Positions 7,793-16,590 of a DNA stretch of 50,309 nucleotides are shown here, piece by piece. Within the stretch, counting starts at the first letter, position 1. Every line of letters starts with the position of its first letter. This DNA is from an uncultured Saprospiraceae bacterium (lineage in GTDB: Bacteria > Bacteroidota > Bacteroidia > Chitinophagales > Saprospiraceae). The stretch covers positions 1 through 50,309 of the forward strand of contig CAKZUV010000016.1 of assembly GCA_937921555.1 (NCBI GenBank). Reading direction: 5' to 3'. Under the pieces are notes generated by a model. That model was not told where the DNA came from. It did no database searches and saw nothing but the letters and a program-made list of their open reading frames with translations. A program made the position numbers and the translations under genes.

Positions 7793-9079
7793 ATGATCCG
7801 CTTATTTATCATCCTGATCATCTGGAGTTGTGTTTCTGTCACTGGAAATGCATCAGACATTATTATGCGTAATAAAGCGGGTACGACCCTCAACCCGGTG
7901 CAGCTGTTCAAAGACAGCACTTACGAATATCCAACGGGCAGGTCATTTCTGGCAGGTCATCTATTTGAAATTATCGGAGAGACCAAAAAAGAATACGAAG
8001 ACGATTCTCAAAATCAAAAATTTAAGTGGTACCAGGTTAAGACACCCGCCGGAGAAACGGGATGGCTGTACGGAGATGGTTTGGCGGTGATGGTCAAAGA
8101 GTCCTCTGTTCCCGCACACCTGAAGCATTTCCATAAACAAAAATTCAGTTTTGATAATGGTTTTGAAAACTCCACTGTATGGATTGCAGCCATCAACGGG
8201 CGCGATAATTTTCATAAACAGGATTATCTCAATCCCCCGTATTCAGAAAAATATCTGGTTATCACCAATCATAATAACCGTTCGGCGCATATAAATATCG
8301 GTGGCATCAATGCCCGGGGCACGTATGAGCTCACTCATGCTACCCTGAGCGACGCTACCGGAGACGGTATTTCTGATTTTATTTTGCAAATCAGTAGTAA
8401 AATGGTCGGAAAATCGGTAGAAAACCGAAATCTTGTTATTCATTCTTTTCAGGCGGGCAGTCTGAAAAAGATTTTTGAAGAATTGCTGAATCTGACGTAC
8501 GAAGATGACTTGCCTTCTCCAGCGCTGTACAAGCAGGTAGATATTAGTGAAAAAATTATCCGCGTCGCTTATCCGGATTACCTGGATTGTAAAAATTATC
8601 AGCAATTTTATAATACCCAATCGATCAGCCAGGATATGGAACGGTGTCTGGAATATGTCACTTACACATTTCAGTGGAATGAGGGATTGGATCTGTACCA
8701 GCCGATTTACGAAATCAGTAGAACTCCCGTACTTGCAAAAATCAAATACCTGGGCCTTACCTTACTGGAAAAACCGGATATTTATTCCCGGCGATTCAAG
8801 AAATTGAATCCTAATGCGGATTTAATTATCATAAAACACCACGAGAGAAAAGCGAAAACAGGACAACAAAGACATCTGCTTACTTATTTATTAGTGCAGA
8901 CGCCGACCGGTGAGCAGGGATATATTCTGGCAGACAAGGTAAATTTTCAACAGATGGAACACGCTTCTTTATTAGAAAAATATTATTCTAACCCACCGGC
9001 AAACAAGACCAGCTGGACTTCCAGTCAGTCTTTCGTTGTCATTCGTTCGCTCCGTGATACATCTGTCAGCCGTAAATAA
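7793..9079 (+). CDS. Exported SH3-domain protein of unknown role
   Basis: The ATG at 7793 is preferred over 7736 because it begins directly with a Sec signal (MIRLFIILIIWSC..., cut near residue 22), giving 428 residues. A bacterial SH3-like domain (about 25-95) ends in WYQVKTPAGETGWLYGDGL, the usual last strands. A second degenerate SH3-like region near 340-400 ends LVQTPTGEQGYILADKV. The middle, about 110-320, is not recognised. SH3 domains of this kind often bind peptidoglycan, so a periplasmic wall-associated role is an inference. The lipoprotein at 13051-14061 shares the SH3 style but is otherwise different. The gene stands alone between long gaps with flanking direct repeats. Confidence 0.75.
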   Translation: MIRLFIILIIWSCVSVTGNASDIIMRNKAGTTLNPVQLFKDSTYEYPTGRSFLAGHLFEIIGETKKEYEDDSQNQKFKWYQVKTPAGETGWLYGDGLAVMVKESSVPAHLKHFHKQKFSFDNGFENSTVWIAAINGRDNFHKQDYLNPPYSEKYLVITNHNNRSAHINIGGINARGTYELTHATLSDATGDGISDFILQISSKMVGKSVENRNLVIHSFQAGSLKKIFEELLNLTYEDDLPSPALYKQVDISEKIIRVAYPDYLDCKNYQQFYNTQSISQDMERCLEYVTYTFQWNEGLDLYQPIYEISRTPVLAKIKYLGLTLLEKPDIYSRRFKKLNPNADLIIIKHHERKAKTGQQRHLLTYLLVQTPTGEQGYILADKVNFQQMEHASLLEKYYSNPPANKTSWTSSQSFVVIRSLRDTSVSRK

Positions 9080-9261
9080 GCGCTTGTCAGAACTTCCATT
9101 AACCGGATATAAACCAAAATCATCAGGGCAATTTACTTCTGACCGTTTGTCCGCCGTACGTTATTTGAATAAGTTCCGGATAATCCTGTCTGCAAGTCCG
9201 TTAGTTTTTTTATTTTTACCGACCAAACTGCGGAGAGAGTTACTTATCCGCGCTTTAGTGC

Positions 9262-9293
9262 TGGTCTAAACTTCCTATTAATTGGCTACAATT
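9262..9293 (+). repeat. Direct repeat, right copy
   Basis: This is the partner of 7434-7464. It continues into an extra short tandem ATTGGCTACA (9281-9290 and 9291-9300), and a GGACAAGCTCTTAA word follows at 9313. Confidence 0.55.
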
Positions 9294-9358
9294 GGCTACA
9301 ATTGGCAAATTTGGACAAGCTCTTAAATACATTACACGCTATTTTCATTTTTTAAGTT

Positions 9359-10099
9359 ATGGATTTAAAATCCCAGGTTGACCTCAAAAAATTACCTAAA
9401 CACATCGCTGTGATTATGGATGGTAATGGACGCTGGGCCAAAGAGCACGGTAAGCCCCGGGTATTTGGTCATCGTAATGGTGTGACGGCCGTACGCGAAA
9501 CAACCGAAGCGGCGGCAGAATTAGGCATCGAGTATTTAACGCTTTATGCCTTTTCAACCGAAAACTGGAATCGTCCCCGCCTGGAAGTAAACGCATTGAT
9601 GTCGCTGCTGGTAGAAACCCTGCGCAACGAAATAAATACCTTGAACGAAAATAATATCAGATTACAAGCGATTGGTGATCTGGAAAAGTTGCCTCCCAAA
9701 ACGCATAAAGCCCTTCTGGAAGGGATTCATAATACACAACACAATCAGCGAATGACCCTGGTACTCGCTCTGAATTACAGCGCAAAATGGGATATTCTGG
9801 AAGCGACCCGCAAAATCAGTGACCTGGTAAAAGCCGGACAGATAGATGCTGAACACATCAACGAAGAACTTTTTTCCGCCTCTCTGAGTACCCACGGAAT
9901 TCCCGACCCGGAATTATTGATTCGTACCAGTGGAGAGAGCAGGCTCAGTAATTTTTTATTATGGCAAATTGCTTATTCTGAACTCTATTTTACGGACATC
10001 TTCTGGCCTGAGTTTAATAAAGACGCCTTTTATGAAGCCATTATTAACTTCCAGAACCGGGAACGCCGCTTTGGTAAAACCAGTGAACAAATCCGATAA
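9359..10099 (+). CDS. uppS: Isoprenyl transferase (undecaprenyl diphosphate synthase)
   Basis: This cis-prenyltransferase extends farnesyl diphosphate with isopentenyl units to make the undecaprenyl carrier for peptidoglycan and other envelope glycans. The 246-residue length is normal. The signature IAVIMDGNGRWAK holds the catalytic Asp21, and FGHRNG follows. The STENWNRP motif and the C-terminal RTSGESRLSNFLLWQ and SELYFTDIFWPEF segments bind the diphosphates. bamA follows 209 bases later on the same strand, a pairing common in Bacteroidota, but with its own promoter box. Confidence 0.97.
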   Translation: MDLKSQVDLKKLPKHIAVIMDGNGRWAKEHGKPRVFGHRNGVTAVRETTEAAAELGIEYLTLYAFSTENWNRPRLEVNALMSLLVETLRNEINTLNENNIRLQAIGDLEKLPPKTHKALLEGIHNTQHNQRMTLVLALNYSAKWDILEATRKISDLVKAGQIDAEHINEELFSASLSTHGIPDPELLIRTSGESRLSNFLLWQIAYSELYFTDIFWPEFNKDAFYEAIINFQNRERRFGKTSEQIR

Positions 10100-10232
10100 A
10101 TAACCTTGCCGGGAACCCTATTTGTTAAATTCTTTCGGGTAACCCAACGTTTTAGTTCACAAACCTGTCTTTAATAGTACTAATCTCCTTTTTTAGGACA
10201 ATTCTTTTACAACAGCATTCTAAAAAGATCGT

Positions 10233-10240
10233 TACTTTTG
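10233..10240 (+). promoter_or_regulatory. Candidate -7 promoter box for bamA (TACTTTTG)
   Basis: TACTTTTG fits TAnnTTTG and lies 68 bases before the bamA ATG, in the 209-base gap after uppS. The spacing and position are plausible for a bamA promoter. Confidence 0.45.
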
Positions 10241-10308
10241 TGTCGCTTATGAGAAAATGGTGAGTGCTCTTTGTAAATCCCTCATCTTCAGAAATTTAGT
10301 AGCTAAAT

Positions 10309-12867
10309 ATGAAATATAAATACGCTTTTCCCTTTTTACTCCTGGTTTTCCTTTTTCCCATTCTGACAAATGCACAATCTGATAGTCTGAATATCTTCGA
10401 CTATTCCGATCCCGCGCAATTTGAAATCGGAGGAATAAAAGTAACGGGAGCAGAATTCAGTGATGAAAATTCACTAATTGCGATTACCGGTCTTAAGGTT
10501 GGAGACGAAATCCGGGTACCCGGAACCGAAATTCCACAGGCGATCAAAGCACTCTGGAAGCTTCGGCTCTTCACTGATGTGCAGATTTACAAAGAAAAAT
10601 CAGTCGGAGATATTATCTTTTTAGAAATATCAGTTCAGGAAAGACCCCGCTACATTCGACATTCCTTCAAAGGGGTTAAAAAATCCCGCCATGACGACCT
10701 GAATGGTATCATCAATCGTCATTTACTAAAAGGTAATATTGTTACACCCAATGCAGTTGTAAACGCAAAAAATGGGATTCGCGAGTATTTTGTTGAAAAA
10801 GGTAATCTTGACGCAGAAGTCTCCGTAACGGAATCCCCGGACGAAAAAAATGTCAATGCCGTAAAATTGTTATTTGAAGTTGATAAAAAAGAACGGGTCA
10901 AAATCGAGGATATCACCTTTACGGGAAATAACAATATCAAAGAACGTAAGCTACGTAAAATGATGAAAGGAACCCGTCGTAAACGGCGTATCTTTTCTTC
11001 TTCCAAACTAATCAAAGAAGATTACGCGGACGATAAAAAAGCCATTGTTAATCATTACAATAATCTTGGATTCAGAGATGCCCGGATCCTTGGAGATAGC
11101 ATCTGGCGAAACGAAAAAGGTCGGCTGATGATCAATATTGACATCCTGGAAGGCAACCAATACTATTTCCGTAATATTGTCTGGAAAGGGAATTCCATTT
11201 ATAAAACGGAGCAGTTGCGTAGTGTACTCGGAATTGAAAAAGGAGATATATACAGTCAGGAGTTGTTGGATACCCGCTTATCTTTTAGTCAGGATGGCCG
11301 GGATATCAGTACCTTGTACCTGGATAACGGATACTTGTTTTTCCGGGTAGATCCCGTAGAGACTGCCATCGTCGGTGACTCGATTGATCTCGAAATCAGA
11401 ATTTACGAGGGACCACAGGCGACGATCGACCGGGTAGTTATCAACGGAAACGACCGGACTCACGACCACGTTATACGTCGGGCAGTACGTACCCGTCCCG
11501 GCGCTAAATTCAGTCGTTCGGACATCATTCGTTCTCAGCGGGAGATTATCAATCTTGGATATTTTAATCCGGAAACCATGGATATTCAAACACCCGTCAA
11601 TCCGGAACGGGGAACGGTAGATATCATTTATACCGTAGAAGAAAAACCATCGGATCAGCTGGAACTTTCCGCCGGATGGGCCGGTCAGGGTCGTGGGGTA
11701 ATTGGCACCTTAGGTGTTTCTTTTAATAACTTTTCCATCAGAAATATCTTTAATAAAGAAGCCTGGAATCCGCTTCCACAAGGAGACGGGCAACGATTAT
11801 CGCTGCGGGCACAAACGAGCGGAAGTCTCTTTCAGTCGTATAACATTTCCTTTACGGAACCCTGGCTGGGTGGTAAAAAGCCAACTTCTCTCACCGTTTC
11901 TGCTTTTTTCAACCGACTTACGAATGGCGGTGATCCCCGTAGTCAGTTCTTTCAGCGTTTTAATATCCTGGGAGGATCAATTGGACTGGGTACTCGCCTG
12001 AAATGGCCGGATGACAACTTTGTTCTGTCCGGTACGATTAACCTGCAGCGACTTTCTCTGGACAATTATACGCGCGGTGGGTTCCAGCTGGAAGACGGTA
12101 GAAGACTCGTTGACGGTAATTTTAATAATTTCAGTCTTAACGTAACGCTGGCCCGTAACACCATCAATAATCCAATTTATCCAATTGAAGGTTCTCGTAT
12201 TTCGTTGTCTTTCCAGCCAACGATTCCTTATTCGCTGTTTAGCAATAAAGACTACGCCAGTCTGGAACCAGCAGAGAAATTTAAATTTTTAGAATATCAC
12301 AAATGGCGGTTTAACGCTGAGTGGTACGCACCACTTGTTAACGACAAGTTGGTTTTGCGAATTGCAGCAAAGGTCGGGATTATTGGTGCCTACAACGATG
12401 ATATCGGACTCTCTCCTTTTGAGCAATTCCAGCTAGGTGGTGACGGATTGTCCCAACAAACGGGTAACTTCTACAACGGAGTAGATTTGATTTCCCTGCG
12501 AGGTTACGAAGTACGACAGCTGAGTGCCAACATCGGTAAATTTGGCGAAACGACCGCTGCCCCTATCTTTGATAAATTCACCGTAGAATTAAGATATCCT
12601 CTGTCGCTCAATCCGAATGCAACCATTTTCTTTTTGGCTTTCGCCGAAGGAGGAAATGCCTGGAATTCTTTCCGTGATTTTAATCCTTTTGATACTAAAC
12701 GTTCAGTCGGAGCAGGATTGCGGGTATTCCTGCCAATGTTCGGAACGCTTGGATTTGATTATGGTCTTGGATTTGATAAAACTTTACAAGAGCAGGGCGG
12801 AGGACAAGGTTCTGTCTTTGAGCGCTTTGGAGCATTTAATATTATTCTCGGATTTGAGCCGGAGTAG
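10309..12867 (+). CDS. bamA: Outer membrane protein assembly factor BamA
   Basis: BamA is the core of the machine that folds beta-barrel proteins into the outer membrane. The 852-residue protein starts with a Sec signal (about 1-22, ending TNAQ). POTRA repeats follow to about residue 450, visible as FEIGGIKVTGAEF, the IEDITFTGNNNIKERKL pattern, GNQYYFRNIVWKGN and IDRVVINGNDRT. The Omp85 barrel takes the rest, with NPIYPIEGSRISLSF and the final strand FERFGAFNIILGFEPE. Size and order are full length. A strong terminator follows 54 bases after the stop. Confidence 0.95.
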   Translation: MKYKYAFPFLLLVFLFPILTNAQSDSLNIFDYSDPAQFEIGGIKVTGAEFSDENSLIAITGLKVGDEIRVPGTEIPQAIKALWKLRLFTDVQIYKEKSVGDIIFLEISVQERPRYIRHSFKGVKKSRHDDLNGIINRHLLKGNIVTPNAVVNAKNGIREYFVEKGNLDAEVSVTESPDEKNVNAVKLLFEVDKKERVKIEDITFTGNNNIKERKLRKMMKGTRRKRRIFSSSKLIKEDYADDKKAIVNHYNNLGFRDARILGDSIWRNEKGRLMINIDILEGNQYYFRNIVWKGNSIYKTEQLRSVLGIEKGDIYSQELLDTRLSFSQDGRDISTLYLDNGYLFFRVDPVETAIVGDSIDLEIRIYEGPQATIDRVVINGNDRTHDHVIRRAVRTRPGAKFSRSDIIRSQREIINLGYFNPETMDIQTPVNPERGTVDIIYTVEEKPSDQLELSAGWAGQGRGVIGTLGVSFNNFSIRNIFNKEAWNPLPQGDGQRLSLRAQTSGSLFQSYNISFTEPWLGGKKPTSLTVSAFFNRLTNGGDPRSQFFQRFNILGGSIGLGTRLKWPDDNFVLSGTINLQRLSLDNYTRGGFQLEDGRRLVDGNFNNFSLNVTLARNTINNPIYPIEGSRISLSFQPTIPYSLFSNKDYASLEPAEKFKFLEYHKWRFNAEWYAPLVNDKLVLRIAAKVGIIGAYNDDIGLSPFEQFQLGGDGLSQQTGNFYNGVDLISLRGYEVRQLSANIGKFGETTAAPIFDKFTVELRYPLSLNPNATIFFLAFAEGGNAWNSFRDFNPFDTKRSVGAGLRVFLPMFGTLGFDYGLGFDKTLQEQGGGQGSVFERFGAFNIILGFEPE

Positions 12868-12921
12868 GTACTAATGTGTAGCTGTGCGGATTTTTTACTG
12901 CGCAAATCTATGATATGAGTC

Positions 12922-12963
12922 ATCCCGAATTTTGGATAAATCCAAAATTCGGGATTTCTTTTT
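12922..12963 (+). terminator. Intrinsic terminator after bamA
   Basis: A perfect 15-bp stem, ATCCCGAATTTTGGA with its complement, closes over a TAAA tetraloop and is followed by TTCTTTTT. It may also serve the convergent SH3 lipoprotein gene. Confidence 0.85.
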
Positions 12964-13050
12964 AAACAACATTCCTAAACCAAATCAATTTAACTTGCCA
13001 GGCCGGTCTACGTTCAGCAACTTAATTTACGGTGTACTTAGGGACTTGTA

Positions 13051-14061
13051 TTAAATATCCAACATCCATTCCCCTGCTTCATCCTTATGCAACTTCGCCA
13101 CTCTTAATTTAAGATTCCCCGTTGTAGACTTTGGCAAAACCATCACTTCTGCTTCCTCTACGTCCAGCCATTTTACGATGATCGGTTCGTAGCGATCCAT
13201 TTTTTTCTCCCAGATCAATTCCAGTCCCTGATCCGTATACCCATAAATCTGTAATCCGTTTCGCTCCGGATCATTTTTCAAATCACCCCGGTAGCTGACC
13301 AATTTTTTAAAGTCGGGCGCCACCACCGGAAAACCCCAGATCATGGTTTCTTTCCCCGACTTATCATTTATCAGTCGATAGGAATCCGTTGCGGCTCCGT
13401 CCACCGCCACCACAAACAATCCCATCTTAGGGACGTAGTAGCGGTAAAAATAAGATTGCTGCGCCGTCACCTCTTCGATCGCACTATCATCCAGTTGTTT
13501 TTTCTGACCATTCAATAAACTAAATTCCAGTGCTCCGTCTTTTGTCTTTTTCACATATTGGCGATCTTTTGAAAGCTGCTTTCGTTCAATTTCTGCGATA
13601 CATTTATTGGACTGACTGACCCGGCGACGCTTGAGATAATCCATACAACGGTCGTAAGGCGTGGGCAGGGCAGCTACTTTAGGTTCGTAAAATTTCACAC
13701 CACCACCATACACCCAGCCGGTTTTTCCCTCGGTCGTTTTTACTTTTAGCCACGGTTCGTCGTACGCTTTTCCCCGTAAGGTAATCTGTTGGGTAAAATC
13801 GCTTTTCTCATCTAAAAAGGTCATCGCTCCGCCTTCCGGAATTTCGGCTACGATCTCCGATTTGGTATCCGGTTCACTGCGCATCCGCAGCTTGTCAACC
13901 CAGGCGTAAACCGTCACCGTTGTCGGAGTAACCGAAGCGGTAGAATCAGCAGAAAGAATTGTAGGATCAATATTGTTATTCGTTTCGGTGGAGTTTGTAT
14001 CTTTACAGCTGATAAAGACCGATAACAGTATTAAAAAGACAGGGAGGATTCTCTGAATCAT
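13051..14061 (-). CDS. SH3-domain lipoprotein
   Basis: This 336-residue protein has a lipoprotein signal ending VFISC with Cys19. An SH3-like domain follows a Thr/Ser-rich linker at about residues 48-128 (VTVYAWVDKLRMRSEPDTKSE to the terminal WLKVKTTEGKTGWVYGGGVKF). After it come a charged RKRR-type segment and a C-terminal region (about 175-336) that I do not recognise. The SH3 fold suggests peptidoglycan or periplasmic peptide binding. It converges on bamA and diverges from the glucosaminidase/LysM gene, consistent with a wall-related neighbourhood. The exact role is unknown. Confidence 0.8.
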   Translation of the reverse strand: MIQRILPVFLILLSVFISCKDTNSTETNNNIDPTILSADSTASVTPTTVTVYAWVDKLRMRSEPDTKSEIVAEIPEGGAMTFLDEKSDFTQQITLRGKAYDEPWLKVKTTEGKTGWVYGGGVKFYEPKVAALPTPYDRCMDYLKRRRVSQSNKCIAEIERKQLSKDRQYVKKTKDGALEFSLLNGQKKQLDDSAIEEVTAQQSYFYRYYVPKMGLFVVAVDGAATDSYRLINDKSGKETMIWGFPVVAPDFKKLVSYRGDLKNDPERNGLQIYGYTDQGLELIWEKKMDRYEPIIVKWLDVEEAEVMVLPKSTTGNLKLRVAKLHKDEAGEWMLDI

Positions 14062-14219
14062 GGTATTTAAGTTTTCTCGTAGTGATAATAAACTTTAGAC
14101 GCAGATTTATACTTTTTGCCACATATTCAGGGTTTATAATGTATTTTAAACTGATTTTTTTTCTAAAAGTTTAAAATATCATTCTTTACAATTTTATTGA
14201 GTCAAAAGAAAGAAATATT

Positions 14220-15557
14220 ATGTTGAAGAAAACGGTCATGCTGCTGGTTTTAATATATATTTCGGGAAGTGTTTTTGCACAGATTAATTCCAGAGAAAAG
14301 TATATTAAAAAATATAAGAAAATCGCAATTCAGGAAATGGAGCGGGCTGGTGTTCCGGCGAGTATCAAGCTCGCACAGGGTATTCTGGAATCCAATGCCG
14401 GACAGAGTACCCTCGCACGGAAGGCAAACAACCACTTCGGGATGAAATGCGGTTCACAGTGGCAGGGAGATACCTATTATCTGGAAGACGATGATTACGA
14501 CGATTCCGGAAGACTGATTAAATCCTGTTTTCGGGTCTATAGAAAAGAAAATGAATCTTACATCGCGCATTCCGAATTTTTGCGGGATCCCAGAAAACGC
14601 TATCGGTACGGTGATTTATTCAGACTGAATCCACGCGACTATAAAGCCTGGGCTCGTGGATTAAAAGCAGCTGGATATGCGACCAGCCCGACTTACGCCG
14701 AGAAGTTAATTGGAATCATAGAATCTTATAAACTCTATCAATACGATCAGGAGGCTGCCCCCGAAGTAGATTTGCCCGATGATAACCGGTACCCGGATGC
14801 AGACAAGGAGATTTTTGCAGAAGATATTAATGATGCCGGATATTTGTATTTGAATGATGTAAAAATGGTGCTGGCAGAAAAAAACGATACGCCGCTCGAG
14901 ATCGCCAACCGAACGGGCGTAAAAACCAAACGCTTGCTGAAGTACAATGATAATCTGACCAAACCTACCCAATACATCGCGGCCAACGAACGTGTTTACT
15001 TGCAGAAAAAACGCAACGGATACCGTGGAAAGAAAAAGTATCACCAGGTACGGCCGGGAGAAACGCTTTATCAAATCTCTCAACTCTACGGGGTCAGAAT
15101 TGAAAAACTCCGGAAACGCAATAGAATCGCCAAAGGACGTGAACCAGCCACGGACAGCCTCATCAAGCTCAGAGGCTGGAGGGTAAATAAAAATAAGGCA
15201 CCAAAAACCATCAGAAGTTCTGAAGTGCCCAAAGTAGAATATATAAATCCGGAAAATGACGATCGCTTTCCCGAAGACCGGGAAACATCTCCCGCAACAC
15301 CAAACATCGAAACAGAACCACCCATCGAAAGCGACGAAGTAGAATTTGAAACGGGCGACGAGATTGATCCGGAAGAAACTTTTAATCCTTTTGACGAAGA
15401 ATTGCCGCAGGTGCAACCCGTTTATCATCGGGTCGTAAAAGGAGATACATTGTACAGGCTATCCAGGTATTACGGCGTCTCCGTCGAAGATATTCGTTTA
15501 TTAAACCAAATGCGCTCCAATATTATTTCAGTCGGACAAAACTTACGGGTTAAGTAA
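14220..15557 (+). CDS. Peptidoglycan glucosaminidase with LysM repeats
   Basis: This 445-residue exported hydrolase has a Sec signal (1-20, SVFAQ). A GH73/mannosyl-glycoprotein endo-beta-N-acetylglucosaminidase domain spans about 25-175: GILESNAGQSTLA holds the likely catalytic Glu57, ANNHFGMKCG follows, and AGYATSPTYAEKLIGIIE closes it. A LysM-like module lies around 207-265, a clear LysM at about 272-318 (YHQVRPGETLYQISQLYG), then an acidic linker and a terminal LysM at about 400-445 (YHRVVKGDTLYRLSRYYG). LysM modules bind peptidoglycan and the GH73 domain cuts its glycan chain, so a role in wall remodelling or cell separation is likely. The barrel gene follows 43 bases downstream. Confidence 0.93.
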   Translation: MLKKTVMLLVLIYISGSVFAQINSREKYIKKYKKIAIQEMERAGVPASIKLAQGILESNAGQSTLARKANNHFGMKCGSQWQGDTYYLEDDDYDDSGRLIKSCFRVYRKENESYIAHSEFLRDPRKRYRYGDLFRLNPRDYKAWARGLKAAGYATSPTYAEKLIGIIESYKLYQYDQEAAPEVDLPDDNRYPDADKEIFAEDINDAGYLYLNDVKMVLAEKNDTPLEIANRTGVKTKRLLKYNDNLTKPTQYIAANERVYLQKKRNGYRGKKKYHQVRPGETLYQISQLYGVRIEKLRKRNRIAKGREPATDSLIKLRGWRVNKNKAPKTIRSSEVPKVEYINPENDDRFPEDRETSPATPNIETEPPIESDEVEFETGDEIDPEETFNPFDEELPQVQPVYHRVVKGDTLYRLSRYYGVSVEDIRLLNQMRSNIISVGQNLRVK

Positions 15558-15600
15558 CAAAACCAACCTGGTAATTCTTTTTTATTGAAAATTAAAAAAC

Positions 15601-16338
15601 ATGATTCGAATTTTAGCTTTTATTTCACTGACAATTTTTTGCCTCACTTCCACTGACGCACAAGGCGTTGCCTTCGGAATCAAAGGAGGACCAACCCTGG
15701 CCGTCCAGCAATGGGACAATACCGACCGGGATCCTTTGTTTGCTTACCACCTGATCGCTTCGGTAGAATCACTGGCCGAGGAGGGCGAAGTTTCTATTTT
15801 TGCGCAGGCAGGATATCATACGCGGGGGAGTGCGATTCGAATCAGAAGTTTTCAATTTAATGATTTTACAACGGGTGCACCGCGTACTTTTAATGGCAGT
15901 ACAACTAAATATGATTTTCAAAATGCAGCTTTGTCCGTTGGTGTAAAACAAAGATTTGCCGCTTCTGCCGGTAACCTTTATTATCTCCTCGGTTTGCGCG
16001 GTGAGTATAATATAAAAAACAGCCTGGACCAATTCGAGGAACTACCGCCAGCGGTTCAAAGTGGTTTTCCCTCCCAGGCGGGCGTCAATGATTTTACTTT
16101 TGGATTTATTTTTGGGGGTGGTTTTGAGCTGCCGCTCAGTGACTATATTGACGCGTCTATCGAGTTGACGATCAATCCTGATTTTACCAAACAATATTTC
16201 CAGCCTACCTTTAATAATGCTTTTAATACGTTCACAGGTAATAACGACCGAACGATTCCCGAATTAAACATTCGTAACAATTCTATCGAACTAACCGTCG
16301 GATTCCGATTTAAGCGGGTCGTAGAATATGTGGATTAA
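15601..16338 (+). CDS. Outer-membrane beta-barrel protein (PorT-like family)
   Basis: This 245-residue protein has a Sec signal (1-20, STDAQ) and then alternating beta strands, beginning AFGIKGGPTLA and ending IELTVGFRFKR. This is the form of the Bacteroidota outer-membrane barrel domain family PF13568. The close spacing to the glucosaminidase gene and the shared terminator after it suggest one transcript. It is not PorT itself as far as I can tell, and its role is unknown. Confidence 0.8.
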   Translation: MIRILAFISLTIFCLTSTDAQGVAFGIKGGPTLAVQQWDNTDRDPLFAYHLIASVESLAEEGEVSIFAQAGYHTRGSAIRIRSFQFNDFTTGAPRTFNGSTTKYDFQNAALSVGVKQRFAASAGNLYYLLGLRGEYNIKNSLDQFEELPPAVQSGFPSQAGVNDFTFGFIFGGGFELPLSDYIDASIELTINPDFTKQYFQPTFNNAFNTFTGNNDRTIPELNIRNNSIELTVGFRFKRVVEYVD

Positions 16339-16373
16339 TTTTTTTGGAAATTCCTAAATCTGCTTTTGCAGCT

Positions 16374-16416
16374 AAAACCCCGCGCCGAATAGCCTCAGCG
16401 CGGGGTTTTCTTTTTT
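16374..16416 (+). terminator. Intrinsic terminator
   Basis: A 12-bp GC-rich stem (AAAACCCCGCGC with its complement) over a 12-base loop is followed by CTTTTTT. It closes the glucosaminidase/barrel unit before the uvrA promoter. Confidence 0.9.
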
Positions 16417-16474
16417 AGTTTGTCAACCGGATGTTACAAAACATTTCTACGATCAATTTTCCAAAAAAATGTTT

Positions 16475-16482
16475 TATCTTTG
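16475..16482 (+). promoter_or_regulatory. Candidate -7 promoter box for uvrA (TATCTTTG)
   Basis: This is an exact TAnnTTTG match about 110-130 bases before uvrA and just after the terminator at 16374. It is the same octamer as at 152-159. Confidence 0.5.
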
Positions 16483-16590
16483 TCATCCTGATACAGAAAA
16501 CGCTGAATGTTGATTTTTTTAAACAAGGACAACATTCGGGGGTTTACAATGATATATCAGCTCCATTAAAATTTTCCACACCGGGTAGGT

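Noticed and set aside
9036-9269. 77-codon frame overlapping the end of the SH3 gene
   Set aside because: It lies in a different frame across a gene end and a repeat, with no domain.
14706-15428. 240-codon minus-strand frame
   Set aside because: It is a shadow of the glucosaminidase/LysM gene, with Phe/Ile-rich translation and no domain.
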